A DNA stretch of 64,000 nt, taken from the NCBI GenBank assembly GCA_001179505.1, contig CDMY01000399.1:2111-66110 (forward strand), written 5' to 3'. Shown here piece after piece: positions 48,701 to 62,100 of this stretch. Made by a program: the position numbers and the translations under genes. The notes below the pieces were generated by a model, which was not told where the DNA came from, did not search any database, and was given only the letters and a program-made list of their open reading frames with translations. Every line of letters starts with the position of its first letter. The stretch's first letter is position 1. Source of the DNA: Vitrella brassicaformis (taxonomy: Eukaryota > Sar > Vitrellaceae).

Positions 48701-51700
48701 GAGGGGTTGCGGATCTCGTGAAGCGGGTAGTCCTCACACGGAGCTGACACACACACATCCATCCATCCGACCATGCCATGATACACACGTCCATGGATGC
48801 ACCTTTCCAGGGAGCTCTGTGTGTCCCTTCCCCCCCCCTCCCCCCCGACGCCCCACCCACCCATGCACTCGAAGGGCGCCCCGGTGATGCGCCCCCGGTC
48901 ACATGTGAGGACGTCGGTGCGGTCCACGGCACCCCCGTTGGGCGCCAACTTCTTCCTCTGGCTGCACTGCAAAGTCAGCTGCATCCCGTGGGGCTGGAAG
49001 GGCTGCTGCAGCAGCTCCTGTATCTTGGCCGCATCGCTGACGGCCACACTCTCCCATGGCACGGCGCCGCGCGCAGCGGGGAACGCGGCGGGGTCGAGGG
49101 ACGATGCGCGGCGAGTCATCTTGGGGTAGGTGTAGGCCTCCGTTGGGAAGAGGGGCTGGACGGTGGGGCAGTCAGGTCCGCAGATAAGGTTCTGTTTGCT
49201 CCACTGCCCCTCGTTGCAGACGATGTCCATCTCATCCGGGCCCACGATCGGGTGGAAGTGCTTGGACGTGGCGCATGCGATGGTCACCCTCGTGCCGTGG
49301 GGGGACGGGCCACGCAGCACCGACTCGTCGCTGATGACGTACATGTCGCTCACCGCCCCTGGTTGGGGCACGCTGTTCTCCGGCCACACGTAGGTCGTTT
49401 GGGGCGCCAGGGTCGCCGAGACGTCCTTCAAGGAAAAGGGAGGGCACCCCACTGACACACAGAGACAAAAAGGAATCGGAGGCAGCCATGAGAGTGTCTT
49501 CCTCAGTGTACGGTGGCAGGCAATGTGCAAAGGCGTCCAGTGGCCCTCGACGCACGCCAGCTCCTGCTGCTCATTGGCCGACGCCAGATTGCCCGTCGTC
49601 TTGCTGGGGTCCCTCTGGCACTCGATCGTCACCTTGAAGCCGTATCTGAACGAGGCCGCCTTCAAGAGCTCATCCTGCGGCGGGTGCGTCATGAAGCGGT
49701 CGTCCGCTAGTTTCTGCCAGGGGCCGCAGTCCTCCTTGCATCTCAAGGTGAGGTCCGTCCACTGCCCGTTGCTGCACACGGTGGTCTGGTGGTCGGGCAT
49801 GTTCTCATCGGCGGAGTGGGAGTTGGCGGCACACCGAACGTTGGCTGTGGTGGAGTGGCGGAATGGGGGGTGGGGGGGACCGGTGAATGGCACATTGTAC
49901 TCGAGGCTGTACTTGATCGCCTCCTCTTTCTTGATCGGCGGGCCGCTCGTGCACATTGCTGGGCGCACAGAGGGAGGGAGACGGGTGTCGCGTAAATGTG
50001 TGTCTCTGCAAGGGGGCCTGGCCTACTGGAGCATCTGTAGTCCTGTCGCGTGTACTCGTCTTCAGGCGGCCACGCCCTCCCCGTGCACTTGACCAGCTCC
50101 ACCTCAGGGTCACCCACCGCACGCGCAAACCCCCCCGTCTCGTTGCATGTGATCCGCATTTGGCCAAGGTAAGGCACCTCGTACTCGGTGGCATTGACCC
50201 CCTCCAGCACGTAGTGATGCACATTCTGCCGAAGACGGAACAATGGGCAGTGGCCTGACACACACACACGCCAGGCACCCACCATGTTTGCTGGGGCGCG
50301 GTGCACGGCTTTGCTTACCGGCGCACTCGAGCAAGAGAGCGGTCCACTCGCCGCCGACGCAGTAGATGTACTGGAACTTCTGTTGGAATGCGGCATTGAC
50401 GGGCTGCGCGTAGTCGGGCATGCACATGACCTTCCGCGATGCCCCCTCCATCCTGCCGATGTCCTGCCCCTCGACCTTGTACCGCACAGCCGATATCGGG
50501 TGCTCGTAGAAGGGCGGCTCCAGGATGTCATGCGGACACATCTCCTTGCACTGCAAGTCCATCACGTCCAGTATGCCGTCGTTGCAGAAGAGCGCCGTCT
50601 CGCTTTGCATCCCCAGTGGCGGGAGGTAGCTGTCGCCGCACTGCAGCTGGGCGCTCTCGCCGTGCCGCAGCTTGGTCGGCCGACGGGGGCTTAGCAGGCG
50701 ATAGAGAGGCCGCTGCTCCAACATCGGTGCTGTTCCACCAATCCAGCCTAGTGGGGTCACTTGCACACACACATATATAGAGAGAGAAAGATGACAACAG
50801 GGCGAGATTGGATGGCGTGTTGTGTGATTGTTCCGCTCACTGAGGCAATCCAGAATCCGTGGCGGGAGCTCCCCGCTCTTAACTGCCCCACACTTGACAA
50901 TGTCCGTGTCGACGAAGCCGTGGTAGGTGGCACCCGACTTGGTGGTGGGCAGCCCCTCATCCCCTGTGGCGCACTTGAGCGTGAGCACACCACCGAAGGG
51001 CATGGATCGCTCCAGTGCTCTGTAGGTGAAGGGAGACGTGTCACTGGAGCGGCCGAGGTATGCTTCTGAGGGGGCGCCCTGGCTGGCCAGGGCCTTGATG
51101 TAGGGCGGGCACTTCTCTGGCACACGTGAGACATCACGATATGCAGTCGGGCTGCATTTTGTGTCTCTGTCTCTCTGTGTGTGTTACTTTTGCAGTTGCA
51201 CGAGCAGTCGTCTGGCGTCTTTTCGGGGTCGCACTCCTCCGTCTCGGCATCGACCTCACCATCGCCACAGCGCTGAACGAGATCTGACCCACACACACAC
51301 AGAGACGGCCACATGAGAGAATGAATGTGTGTAGGCATCAGATCAGCTCTCTCTTTGCCCACTGAGAAGGTCGGCCGCTTGGTCCGTAGCTCCCTTCATG
51401 TCTTTGACGAGCCGCCCCTGGTTAGTGTAGTGCATGTACCGCACCCGGCCCCTAAAGCAATTATTCTGAAAGTATTCAGAAAAACACCAATCTATTCGGG
51501 CAGTTTATTGCATCATAGCTCAGAAGTATATCTGATAAGGCTTTCTTACGCCCCGGTGATCGCACCCCAGCGACAGGGGGCTCGGCGTCAGCATGTTCGC
51601 CGCGATTTTGGCCGGCACAGCCACCTCCCCCGCCAGCCTGCCCATCTTGAAGATCTGCAGTGTCGACTGCGACATCACAAAGTGGTAGAGAAACCCAGCG

Positions 51701-52631
51701 GCCGACCGCCAGCAGACGCGGATCATGCCTTTGGGCGGGTCGGGGTCCGTTACATTGGTGGGCGTGTGAATGTCGATCAAACCAAGGTACACCGACTCAG
51801 GATCCACCTCGATCGTCGTGCCCTCAGCGTCTTGATGGACGGTGTATGCGGCCGATGCGCCCAGCCGGAAGCCCCAGAAGTTGTCGAGAAAGACGACTGG
51901 CTGCCCTGGTGGGGGAGGCCGGTCGAACGCCAGGAGAAGGGCGAAGGTGAATCCCTCGCTTTGGGACTCGGCCCATCGGTAGCAAACGCGCAAATGGCCG
52001 CTTGGTGGCGTGATGAGATACCGACCAGGCCCGAATCCTGCATTAAGATTGACATTACATCATGAGAGCAGTGAGTGCAGGACTTAACTGACTTCACTCA
52101 CTTGTCCTTACCAATCCATGTGACGACACCGCCTGTGTGTGGGTCATCTCTGCAGCCACAAGGAAACCCGGCACAGCCACGTACGGTACCGAAATGTCAG
52201 TCTGTGTGCATTGATAGCATATGAGCTTACGACTGGTGCAGCAGCGGCGGATGGTCCTCTGCATCAAACACCTGCATATTGACGCCCAGCGCCCGGTCCC
52301 GCCAGCTCCACGGCAGCCACTTGTCCTCAGCCGAAACCTTCAGCGATATCACCTCCGCCCGACGCACATCGCACTCGGGCACCTTGTCGCCCTTCTCCAG
52401 CTCAGCCTCCACCTCCTTCCACCGATTCTCGCCTATCTGCGCCCGCAGCACATCCGAATCGGACGGCGCCGGCTGCTGCTGCCGTACCAATTTATGGCTC
52501 TGTATTGCGCTGAGCCGCCCGACCTCTGCACTGCTGCCTGGGCCGCTTTGCAGTGGCTGGCTGGCCGATACAGTGATGAAGACAGCGCAGGTGACGGCGA
52601 AGATGGGGAGCGAAATGCGCCGGGCCGCCAT
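42752..52631 (-). CDS. Giant secreted sushi/CCP-repeat protein with C2-like modules
   Basis: Begins with a signal peptide (MAARRISLPIFAVTCAVFIT, ATG 52631). A ligand-binding-like module follows (GPGRYLITPPSGHLRVCYRW), then a Cys motif CGDGEVDAETEECD. About fifteen CCP/sushi-like units come next, most on their own exon. Each opens with a Cys (EKCPPY, DCGPWQ, GECKAP, ETCRDL, ANCPEY, AMCEPF) and ends NG.W....L.C, for example CSNGQWTDLTLRC, CNEGQWSKQNLIC, CNDGHWWPMELRC and CNNGHWSEPEMQC. Near the C-terminus two C2-like stretches occur (CRDKDRLGDDDLVGVGDFYG and WDQDPIKDDFVG). The last exon ends MRVDPP. Sushi modules mediate extracellular protein contacts; a surface adhesion role is inference. Total size is about 2,500 residues by estimate. 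Some exon edges are approximate and the stop overlaps the Hint gene. Confidence 0.78.
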
Positions 52632-53162
52632 GTGAAGGCGGGCGCTGATGATTGAATGCAGGCGCTTCGCGGAAAAAAGGGAAGACAGACGAGACGCGGA
52701 CACCCCGCCCACAAGCTAAGCTCGCAGGGAGAGAGGGGAGGGAGGGAGGGAGGGAGGGAGGGAGGGAGGAGGGAGCGGCAGAGGTATCATTTAGTGCCGT
52801 GCATGGCCTGTTCCGACAGAGGAATCCCATCGCATCAGACCCCTGTCTGTCTGTTTAATTAATGTCTGTCTGTCTGTCTGTACAAAACGGATACATGTGT
52901 GTGTACTGTACGTACGTATGTATGTTTCTGTCTCTGTCTCTTCATGCCTCCTTCCTTCCCATGCCGGGTGGTGCCCCATCACCCGGCCGCAACGCCCCAA
53001 CCCGCCCCGATCCCGAGCTCATTGTCAGCTCACTTCCCCGCCTAGCTATACACATACATTCACCAGTCAGTCGCAGCCAGCCAGCCATCCATATGTATTG
53101 AGCAAATCTGTCACCCACTGTCCCAGCAGGCAGGGCCCGGCGGGCGCCTGTCCATCACTCCA
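52632..53162. other. Tandem spacer, YKT6 3' end to sushi gene promoter
   Basis: 531 bp. It contains a (GGGA)n tract at about 52735-52772 and CTGT repeats near 52845-52880. No gene seen. Confidence 0.5.
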
Positions 53163-54365
53163 TCACATGATGGCGCAGCATCTGCGGTTCACCTTCTGGG
53201 CCGTTTTGAAGAACGCCTTGGAAGAAGCTGCACACACCGCACACGTGCACACAGTAGTGTACTTGTGTAGAAGTCTGATTATTGACAATTAGTGAGTGAG
53301 AGTGGCTTTCTGTGCACTGCACCACCCCGCCACTCACTCACCTGAGAGGTCATCGCTCTTGGCCACCAGTGCGTCGAGATTCTCACCCCGCTTCAGAATG
53401 TTCTTCATCGTGGTGTGCATGATGTCCTGATCAGTGAGTGGACCAATCACACACACACACGCACACACGCGCACACACAAATGGTGATATATCGACCATT
53501 TACTGTGCTGCCGCGCGCGCATCTGTCTGCTGCAGGTGGGTACCTTGGTCTCGTCGACCTTCTGTTGTGTTCTGCTGAGCGCATCGACTTGTGTGGGGTC
53601 CTGCACTGACCACAGGCCCATAGCAACAGGCAGGAGCTCATGGCGGCGTGCAACACACCCTGCTCCCCCACCTGGTAGAGCTTGAGGATGCCCATGAGCT
53701 CCGTGTTCCAGCTCCTGGAGAGGGCGAAGTCCCTGCCGGCAATCCGCCACTCGCCTGAAGGGTAGGCCTCCAAGAAATCCTCACGCACCTGAGCCACACC
53801 CTTGTACGCCACCCTGCACACACGCACACGCAGCTCCACATGGATGCCCGGCCACTTGTGTGTGTGTGTGTGCCTGCCTCTGTGGGTATTCGTCGCTGGC
53901 AATGAAGACGATGGCGATGCCGTCGCGGTACCTAAGGCAGTGCGCCACCCACTCCTCCTCATGCTCGACGGACTGACGACGGTCGACAACCAACTGCACA
54001 CACACACACACACACACAGAGTCAGGTTGTCTGAGCAGGGGAGGAGGGACGCATTGCTTGTGTATGTGTTCCATGCACGGGAGCATACTTACGTGTGGAA
54101 TTGCGGTGCGTGCGAGGAAGTTGCAGGTCTCCTTCATCGCCGAACGCTCCAGGAAAGGAAAACTGAACAATCACACAAACACACAATCACACACACACAT
54201 CCCATACATGACGGCATGTCGGGGCTTCCTTCGTGTGTGTCGGATTGGATTGTCTCCTCACCATGACACGTCGTGTGCTGCCGCGAGAAATATGACGGTG
54301 TCGTCGCCGGGCGGGCACCTGGCGACGATGAGACCGATGGCATGAGGGCCCGCACGAGGCGCCAT
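53163..54365 (-). CDS. YKT6: R-SNARE YKT6
   Basis: Longin-type R-SNARE acting in ER-Golgi, vacuolar and autophagosome fusion. It starts at ATG 54365 (MAPRAGPHAIGLIV). The longin domain reads FLAAAHDVSW, FSFPFLERSAMKETCNFLAR, the HCLRYRDGIAIVFIASDEYP stretch matching YKT6 VRNDSLAGVVIADNEYPSR, and VREDFLEAYPSGEW. The SNARE motif is split over exons: DPTQVDALSRTQQKVDETK, then DIMHTTMKNILKRGENLDAL with the zero-layer Arg in KRGE, then VAKSDDLSG. The last exon encodes SSKAFFKTAQKVNRRCCAIM: a CCAIM end identical to animal YKT6, giving a palmitoylated and a farnesylated cysteine, with no transmembrane helix. About seven short exons. Confidence 0.95.
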
Positions 54366-54767
54366 CGCTCATGCTATAAGGGCACTATGAATGAATCAAC
54401 AATCGCTTGTGAACCAAGCTGGAGTGCTGGCTGACGCGCGCCCTGACCCTTCTCCCTCTCTCCCTCCCCTGAAATTCCCTCTGTTCGCGAGCTTTATTGC
54501 GAGCTCAGATGTGGGATACTCTGAGAGAGATCTGGCAGCGATAGGCAGAGCAGCGCACTCGTAGCGTCGGCCTGAGAGGTTCTGAAGAGAGATCTGACTG
54601 CATCAGCATCGGAAGGTTTTCCTACTTCTTTGCTCGCAAGGGAGAGCCTCACGCGGCGACGAGTGGGTGAGTTTCAGCCCGTCTATCTATCGGCCTTGCA
54701 GCTGACGACTCAGCTGTCTGTCAACAGTCTATCGGGACCTCTGGAGCCTGTTACGACGCTACGCGAG
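54366..54767. promoter_or_regulatory. Divergent promoter region, YKT6 / CLU
   Basis: 402 bp between opposed starts. Two GAGAGATCTG sites sit about 65 bp apart (near 54525 and 54590), the clearest example of the recurrent AGATCTG element. Upstream CLU leader exons could also lie here. Confidence 0.45.
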
Positions 54768-56132
54768 ATGTTGGGCGCCGCTGATGTGGAGGAGGAGCAT
54801 GTGCCCGTGTGGAACCTCACCGTGGAGCTCCCCAACGGCTGCACCATTCCATTCGGTAGAGAAAGGAGATGGGCTGGCTGCGAGGGTGCATGTGACGTGG
54901 ATCGGGGTGTGTGTGTGTGTGTGTGTGCATGTGCAGAGATGTCCCCTGCCGCCACTGTGGGGGAGCTGAGGGCCGAGGTGAACGACCTCACGCCCGCATG
55001 CTTCCTCACGGCAGTGCACGTGAGACGCGGCAACACGCAGAGACACTCACTCATGTGTGTGGAGATCGTGTGTGTCTGGTCTGGTCTGCGTTGCCTTGTG
55101 TGCAGCTGGAGTGCGATGGCGCCGTGCTGATGGACGAGGTGCAGCTGAGGGCGGACCCTCGCATCTATGACGGGGCAACCATCAAGCTTGTCGACGGTCA
55201 GTCAGTCAGCACACACAGCCGGTTGCAACCACGCCCCACCACGCACACACGCCATATGTGCTGTGTTTCTCCCCATCAGATCGCTACACCGACGCGGGTG
55301 TGCGGCGCCACGTGAGACGGCTCCGGCAGGTCATGAGCGGCAAGTGCACCCTCACTGCAGCCGAGCCGTCGATGCAGCCCCCCCAGCCCACCCAACCCCC
55401 CGACAGCAGCGCCACACCCGCCGGCAAGGGCAGCAAGGCGGCGTCAAGGGCATCAGGTGGCAAAAAGAGAGACAAGCGACGGCGGCCGAGGCGTGAAGAC
55501 GCCGAGAGTGAGGCACCTGAGACCCAGAGAGATGACGGTGGGGGCAGTGGCAGTGGTGGCGGTGGTGCGTTTGGTGAGGTGGGTGAGGCGGACGGGTTTG
55601 AGCCGCAGGACCTGATCGACGAGAAGCCTGAGGACGTGCTAGCCGTGCTGCTGGGGCCCAAACCCGGCAAAAGGGAACGGACACAAGGGGTGGCCATGAA
55701 GGTCAGCCACAGCACGGCCAGCAATCTCATCTCCCGGCGCTCTGCTCTCACAGGCTGATTGTATTCCCCCGTGTGTGTGTGTGTGTGCAGGGTGTGCAGT
55801 GGCTTCGTTCGAGCGGCTTCAACCCTCCCCCCTCCAGCAGGCGGCTCCGTGGCGAGATCTGGTACTACGAGGCCCTCACCCTCGAAGGCACTCTCCTGCA
55901 CATCGTCGCCACCGAGAACGGATTCACCCTCTCCAGTGCACAGCCGCAGACACAGCCGGCCACGGCAGCGGCAGATGGGGGAGCAGCAGAGTCCACTAGC
56001 AGCCCGGAGGCTAGCAGCACTGCAGCGCCCTTCGATGCGCGCGGGGACGGCAAGAGGGCGAGAGACGCACGCAGGAGGGGAAATGGTACGAACGAACAAA
56101 CGGGTCACAGAGAGACAGAGAGACACCACGCA

Positions 56133-56165
<33 letters not shown>

Positions 56166-59100
56166 TGTGTGTGCAGATCGGTCGCTGGAGACCCCTGACA
56201 GCAACGGCAAGAGCGGTGCAGTGACGCCCACCGCTGCACCCACGCCCAATGGCGGCGGGCCGTTATCCCCAGCCCTGTCTTCACCCACACAGCTGCCCCC
56301 ATCGCCATACAGACGGCTGGACGACGTCTACCCCCTGCCGGTGCCGGCCGCACCAACCTCCCCACCACCGTGCCCCACCACGCCCATCGGTACAAACAAA
56401 GGCCTGCCGTGCAGTGCACGCCTGAGCACCTTTGTTATGTGACTTGTGATGGCTGCAGGTGGGTCGTCACCGCCGCCGCCTTCCTTGTCAGGAGGTCAGT
56501 CGGCCTCTCCCTGGCTGGGCCTCACTGTCAGCGGCGATATGGGCGCCGGCGGCACGATGGGCGTGGCGGCTGCCGAAGGGGGCGGCAGAGTGTGCTTCAC
56601 CCTACTTGCCGACCTGCTGGCGCACTACAGCCCGGCGTTTGCGTCAGCACTGGTGCGGGTGGCGGTTGAGGCGCCGCCAGCGCAGGCCTCGCCGCTCGAC
56701 AGGCGGTCCTACCTCGCGTCACTGAGAGTGCCGCCCTTCGCCGGACCCTGGGTCGTCAGAGGTGGCACAGCCAGTGCTGCTGATGGGGAAGATGCGGACA
56801 CGGTGGGTGAACAGACAGAAGGGCAGCACAGAGAGAGAGAGGGCGTGGTGTGTGTGGTGTGGTGTGGTGTGGTGTGTGTGTAGGATGATGACCATCCGTT
56901 TAGTCCGGATCGTGTGGAGGGCGTGCTTGAGTGTGAGGCGGTGGGTGCGGCGGCGCCTCAGCGTGACTGGAATGAGGAGCTCCAGCGGATCCGTGAGATG
57001 CCATCCGACACAGAATTCGCCAAGCGCGTCAGAGACAAGGCATTCACCCAGGTACGTGCGTGAGGGCTGGCGGACACGGAGAACCAGGGAGGGACATCTT
57101 TCGCTTTGTCTGTTGACGTCTTGTGGTGTGGTGTGGTGGGATCAGTACTACTCGTCGTTCACACAGGCGTCGGGTGCGACGGCGATGCGGATCCGCCACG
57201 GGATGGTGGAGCCCTACCCCACACACAGGTCCATCCACGGACCCACCGCACCACCACACGCACCCACGGTAAGGCACACACACGCACACACAGGGGACAG
57301 CACTCACCGCCCCCAGAAAGGATCAAGCTGCCTGCCTCTCATGTCGTGTCATGTGTGTGGTGTGCAGGTGCCTCCGTGTGACGACGCATCGAAGCCGGTC
57401 TACGTCGACAACGGCCTGCTCTTCACCGCCGCTGGATTTGCTGAGGAAGACGACACAGACACGGGTACACACAGGGGTGGGTGGGTGAGGCGCCATGCAT
57501 GGCCATCACACACACATGCATGTGTATGTGTTGGTGGTGGATGGATGGATGGATGGCAGCTGCCCCGTTCACCCCCGTCCCTCCCCGACTCCCCGCCCAT
57601 TGCCGCGGCCTCGGGCGCCATCTCGGCCGACCCCCACACAGACGTGACGTCGCTCGCACGCAAGCAAGCGCCACACAGCTCATTGGCAACATCGACAACT
57701 ACGATACCGACATGGCTACCTCTGCTGCTGCTGGTGGGGCTGATGGCGAGACCCACAAAGCCGCTGATCAGGTGGACTTCTCCGATCCGAAGGACTCGGC
57801 GCACAGGCGTTTCGAGCGGAGGATGGCCGAGAGGCGGCGAGAGCTGACGGAGGAGATCCGGGAGAGCCGCGCCATGGCGATCGCCATCGAGGGCGACGAG
57901 GGTGAGAACGCCTTGGTGCAGAGGGAGGTGGAGAAGCAGCTGCAGAAGGAGAGGAGGGCGATACTGGCGTCGTGCTTCCCTGGCGGCATCTGTCCCGGCG
58001 TACCTCCGACGAGCCAGGCCACCAAAGACAAGAACGTGTACACGCCTGCCGTGTGTGTGGTGGACTATGGGGGCGTGAGGTTCCTGGCCGAGAGCCTTAT
58101 CCCTGGGGCGCTTGACGCACGGCCGGAGAGGTCAGAGGGAGGGCTGGCAGAGATGGATGGGGCGGTGCGGTGATAGCGGTGCGGTGATACTCGAGTGTGT
58201 TGTGTGTGCTGTGCAGTGTGGTGTATGGTCTGTCGGGTAAGAGGGAGTTCGGTGTGCCGTCGGCGGAGACCAAGAAGCTGCTGTGGAAGAAGGTACACCA
58301 TACGTCTGAGCTGCTCACTGCAACGCGACACGGTTGTGGAACGAACGAATGCATGGCATGGCTGTGCGTCAGGTGGGTCGGCACATGGCCTATCAGCCTC
58401 ACGACATCGTCGACAAAGATGGGCAACAGGTGGGTGGGTGCACACTCAACTCACACGTGTGTGGGGGTTGTCTGTCTGTCTGTCTGTCTGTCTCACACGT
58501 GTGTGTGTGTTTGTGTATGTGTGTGTGTATGTATCAGCACCGTGTGTTGCTGCCTTGCGAGAGCAAGCTCTTCCGGGGCACTGACGGGCGGCAATATCTC
58601 ACCGGCTTGCAGAAGGCCACACCAAGAGACCTCAACAGGTGACAACGAGCCGCACACCACACAACACAACACAAGATCCAGCCTTTCTCTGGTCCCCCTC
58701 CCTCCCCCCGTTGCCCCCCTGCCCCGCGCAGCCCCTCCCCGCGCGACGCGTCCTTCATCCTTCGCCCCGAGATCGTGTGCGACTACCTCCAGCGGCGGCA
58801 AACGCATTTACAGAAGCGCGACAACATCAAGAAGGAGGCCACCATCACCCCCTCAACCACCACAGAGGCAGAGGACACGCCATCCGCCCCATCCAACTCC
58901 ACCAACAACACCAGCAGTGGCGCATCCACGGCGGCTCACGATGCGTGGGATCCCCCCTCTGATGACGAGATTGAGGACGAGGAGAGTGCCTGGATGGGTC
59001 AGTGCGACCGTGAGCTGCAGGAGCAGATCAAGAAGCGGCAGTACCAGACCCGCCAGCCGGTGGAGCACCGGTACCACGCCAAGGACGCCCTCCCGTCATT

Positions 59101-62100
59101 CTACGGCGCGCAGATCTGGTACGGCCCCTTCGAGTGGCCCCTGCACGACGCGAGGCGCAAGTACGAGCACAACATCCTCAGGATGAGACTCAAGGAGATC
59201 AGCATCCACAGGAACGCCGACGAGCAGCAGACACAGCCCACGGCTGACACAGCAGCAGCAGCAGCAGAGGCGGCCAATGGGGGTGGCAGCAGCAAGGACG
59301 GTGGTGGTGGGGGCGGCGCCGACGAAGCAGATAATGACGAGGGCAAGAGGGCGGAGCGAGTCGAGCGGTGGCTGAAGGAGAGGGAGGGCGAGTTGCTTCA
59401 CTACCCCCCTCGCGTCTTCCAGATCAACCAGGGCACTCCCTGGCTGCCCATCCCACTGGTGCCCGAGCGCAAGTCGGCCACACGGACGGCTGCTGAGAGG
59501 CGAAGCGCCGAGTCTCACGCGGCACTCGAGGCGATGGCTGGCGAGGTGAAGGAGTACGCCATTCCGGAGCTGTGTTGCGTGCTGGCGGTACTGCAGCAGC
59601 ACCAGCACCTCCCGATGGACTCGGAGCGGCTCAAGCAACTCTTTCACCGCTATGGCGTCAACATGCGGTACCTTGGGCACGTCCTGTCGCGCATCGAGCA
59701 TACCGACACTCTCTATAATCAGCCTTACACGCACCAGCAGCAGAGAGAGCAGCAGCAGCAGCAGCCCCACTCGGTGCCGGCCGCGGAGCTGCTGCTGCGG
59801 GACATCATAGGGCGGTCGGCCAGCTACCACTTCAGCCGCATTCTCGCCCAGCAGCCCGCGGGCGCCCTTCTCGCCACAGCGGCACACCTGCTGCAATGCC
59901 TCTTCGGTGACAGCGAGCCTGATGCAGAGGCCACCGTGACGGTGCCCATCGAGGCGTCCCTGCCGGCCGCCCTGCACTCGATGACCCAAGACCGGCTGTG
60001 GCGGAGCATCTGCGACCGTGCCAAGAAGCACTTCAGCTACGTGCTGCCGGCGTCTGTCGTCCACTGCACCCCCCTCAACCGCCACGACGGACGGTTCGCC
60101 ATCCTGCGGACCATCTGCAGAAAGGTCGGCATCTGCATCAAACACACAGCCCTGCGCAAGGTCGTCAAGCAGTACGTTGCACCGTGGCCGTCGCCACACG
60201 AGCTGCAACAGGGGAGCGGACCTGACAACAACAAGCAGCAGCAGCAGCAGCAGGCAGCCCCCTCCCCGCCCCCATCAGCCACGCCGCCCCCCACTCCCAC
60301 TCCCACCCCTCCGGCCCAGACAGATGATGGGCTCCCTGTGTCAGAGGAGGCCACCACAGCGGCTCCCGACGGGCCATCGGCGGCGAGTGACGAGCAGGCC
60401 GACATCGACAATGCGACGCTCTCTTTCGAGATGGTGGATGAGCAGCAGCAGGAGAGTGACGACCAGCAGCTGGAGAGTCATGAGACAGACAGGGAAAGGG
60501 ACAGGGAGAGGGAGAGGGAGAGGGGCACCGCCAGCCATGGCTTTGTGATCGTGTCGAGCGACTTGGTGGGGATGGTGCCTGTGGTCAAGTGCGAGGGGTG
60601 GGGTGCGCTGCGGTCGGTGTGGTCGGAGATCGTCGCTGCACAGATTGCCGGCATGCAGGAGTTCATGGCGCTCGCCATTCAGTCCTACGAGAACGCCATC
60701 AAACTCATTAATGAAAACGGACGGGCCGTCTCACGGTGAGCAAGAGAGAGAGAGCAGTGAGAGAGACAGAGAGGGAGGGAGGGAGGGAGGGAGGGTGAGT
60801 GAGCCACACACCAACACACACACACACACGTGTAGTCCTGTGTCTGCCTGTCTGTCTGTGTGCATGGCTGCAGCGAGGGTTACATTTGCCACAGTGGGCT
60901 GGGGCACGTCCACATGCACGCCCAGCACTTTGACCAGGCGGCCCATCACTTCGCCACCGCCCTGCTAATTCTGGAGGCTCTCGAGGGCGCCGACCACCCC
61001 GACGCCATCGAGATGCACCAGAACCTTGGGCTGTGCTGCATTCCCATCCTGCAGACCTTCCAGAAGCACACCCCCCCAGCTGTGTGGAATTCCTACCGAC
61101 TCCGCTGTCTGCGGCACTTCAAGAGCGCCCTGCTGCTGCAGCGGGTGTGGGCGTGCGCCGAGAACCAGCCCCTGCCGCAGCTCGAGATCATCTACTTCTA
61201 CATCAAGGCGGCGTTCATCAGCTTCTCACAACAGGCGCTCGGCCTTAGTGGCGGGACAGAGGGGATGATGGGAGGGCTGCAGAGGGGGGCAGCAGAGGAC
61301 CAGCAGCAGGCGGGCGGCCTGGCGGTGATGGCCATCCCTTATGTGCACACGCTGGCCTACTACATGGCCCACATGCTCAGAAACGGACAACACGCGATGC
61401 AGGACAGAGCCCAAATACGCGTGAGCAAAAGAGAGAGAGAGAGAATGGATGGATGGATGGATGGACACTGTGTTGTGTGTTGTGTGTGTGGATCGCTTCA
61501 CTCTGTGGTTCTGTCTGTCAGTACCATGAGTGCCTTCTGCAGGTGTTCCAGCAGTTTGAGAACTACAAGCAGGCACTGTACCACGCCCGCCAGCAGCGGA
61601 CCCTCCTACTCAACATCGTCCCCTCCAAGCACGAGAAGATTCAGGTCAGTGAGGTGCAGTGCGCCTCGGGGAGGCGCCCCGCCCGTGGTGGGTCAGCCGT
61701 CCGGTCACCCAATCCATCGGCAGACGGATTCACCACACCACAGATGTGTGTGTGTGTGTGTGTGTGTATGTTTATGTGTTTATGTGTAGGAGCTGGACAT
61801 GTTGCTGCATCAGCTGACGCGCAAGGCGGTGCAGACGGCCAAGCGGGGCACCCCCTACGGCCCCTTCGCCTCCATCGCCACTGGCGGCCCATTCCCCTAC
61901 CCCGAGTGCTCAACCGAACACCGCACATACCTCCTCAGCAAACTCAGATCCGCACTCGGACAGGCAAGAAAGCATAATATATGCGGCCCACTGCAGCCAC
62001 ACGCCCCCCTGTGTCTGTGCGTGGCTGCATGTGTGTGTGTGCGCTCCTCCACTCAGAAGCGGTCGTCTCGTCACAGCCGTGCGGTGCAGCTCAACGCCCG

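Noticed and set aside
59096-60208. Minus-strand 370-residue open frame opposite CLU
   Set aside because: It is a GC-bias shadow of the 2-kb CLU exon, whose sense frame carries the CLU central domain.
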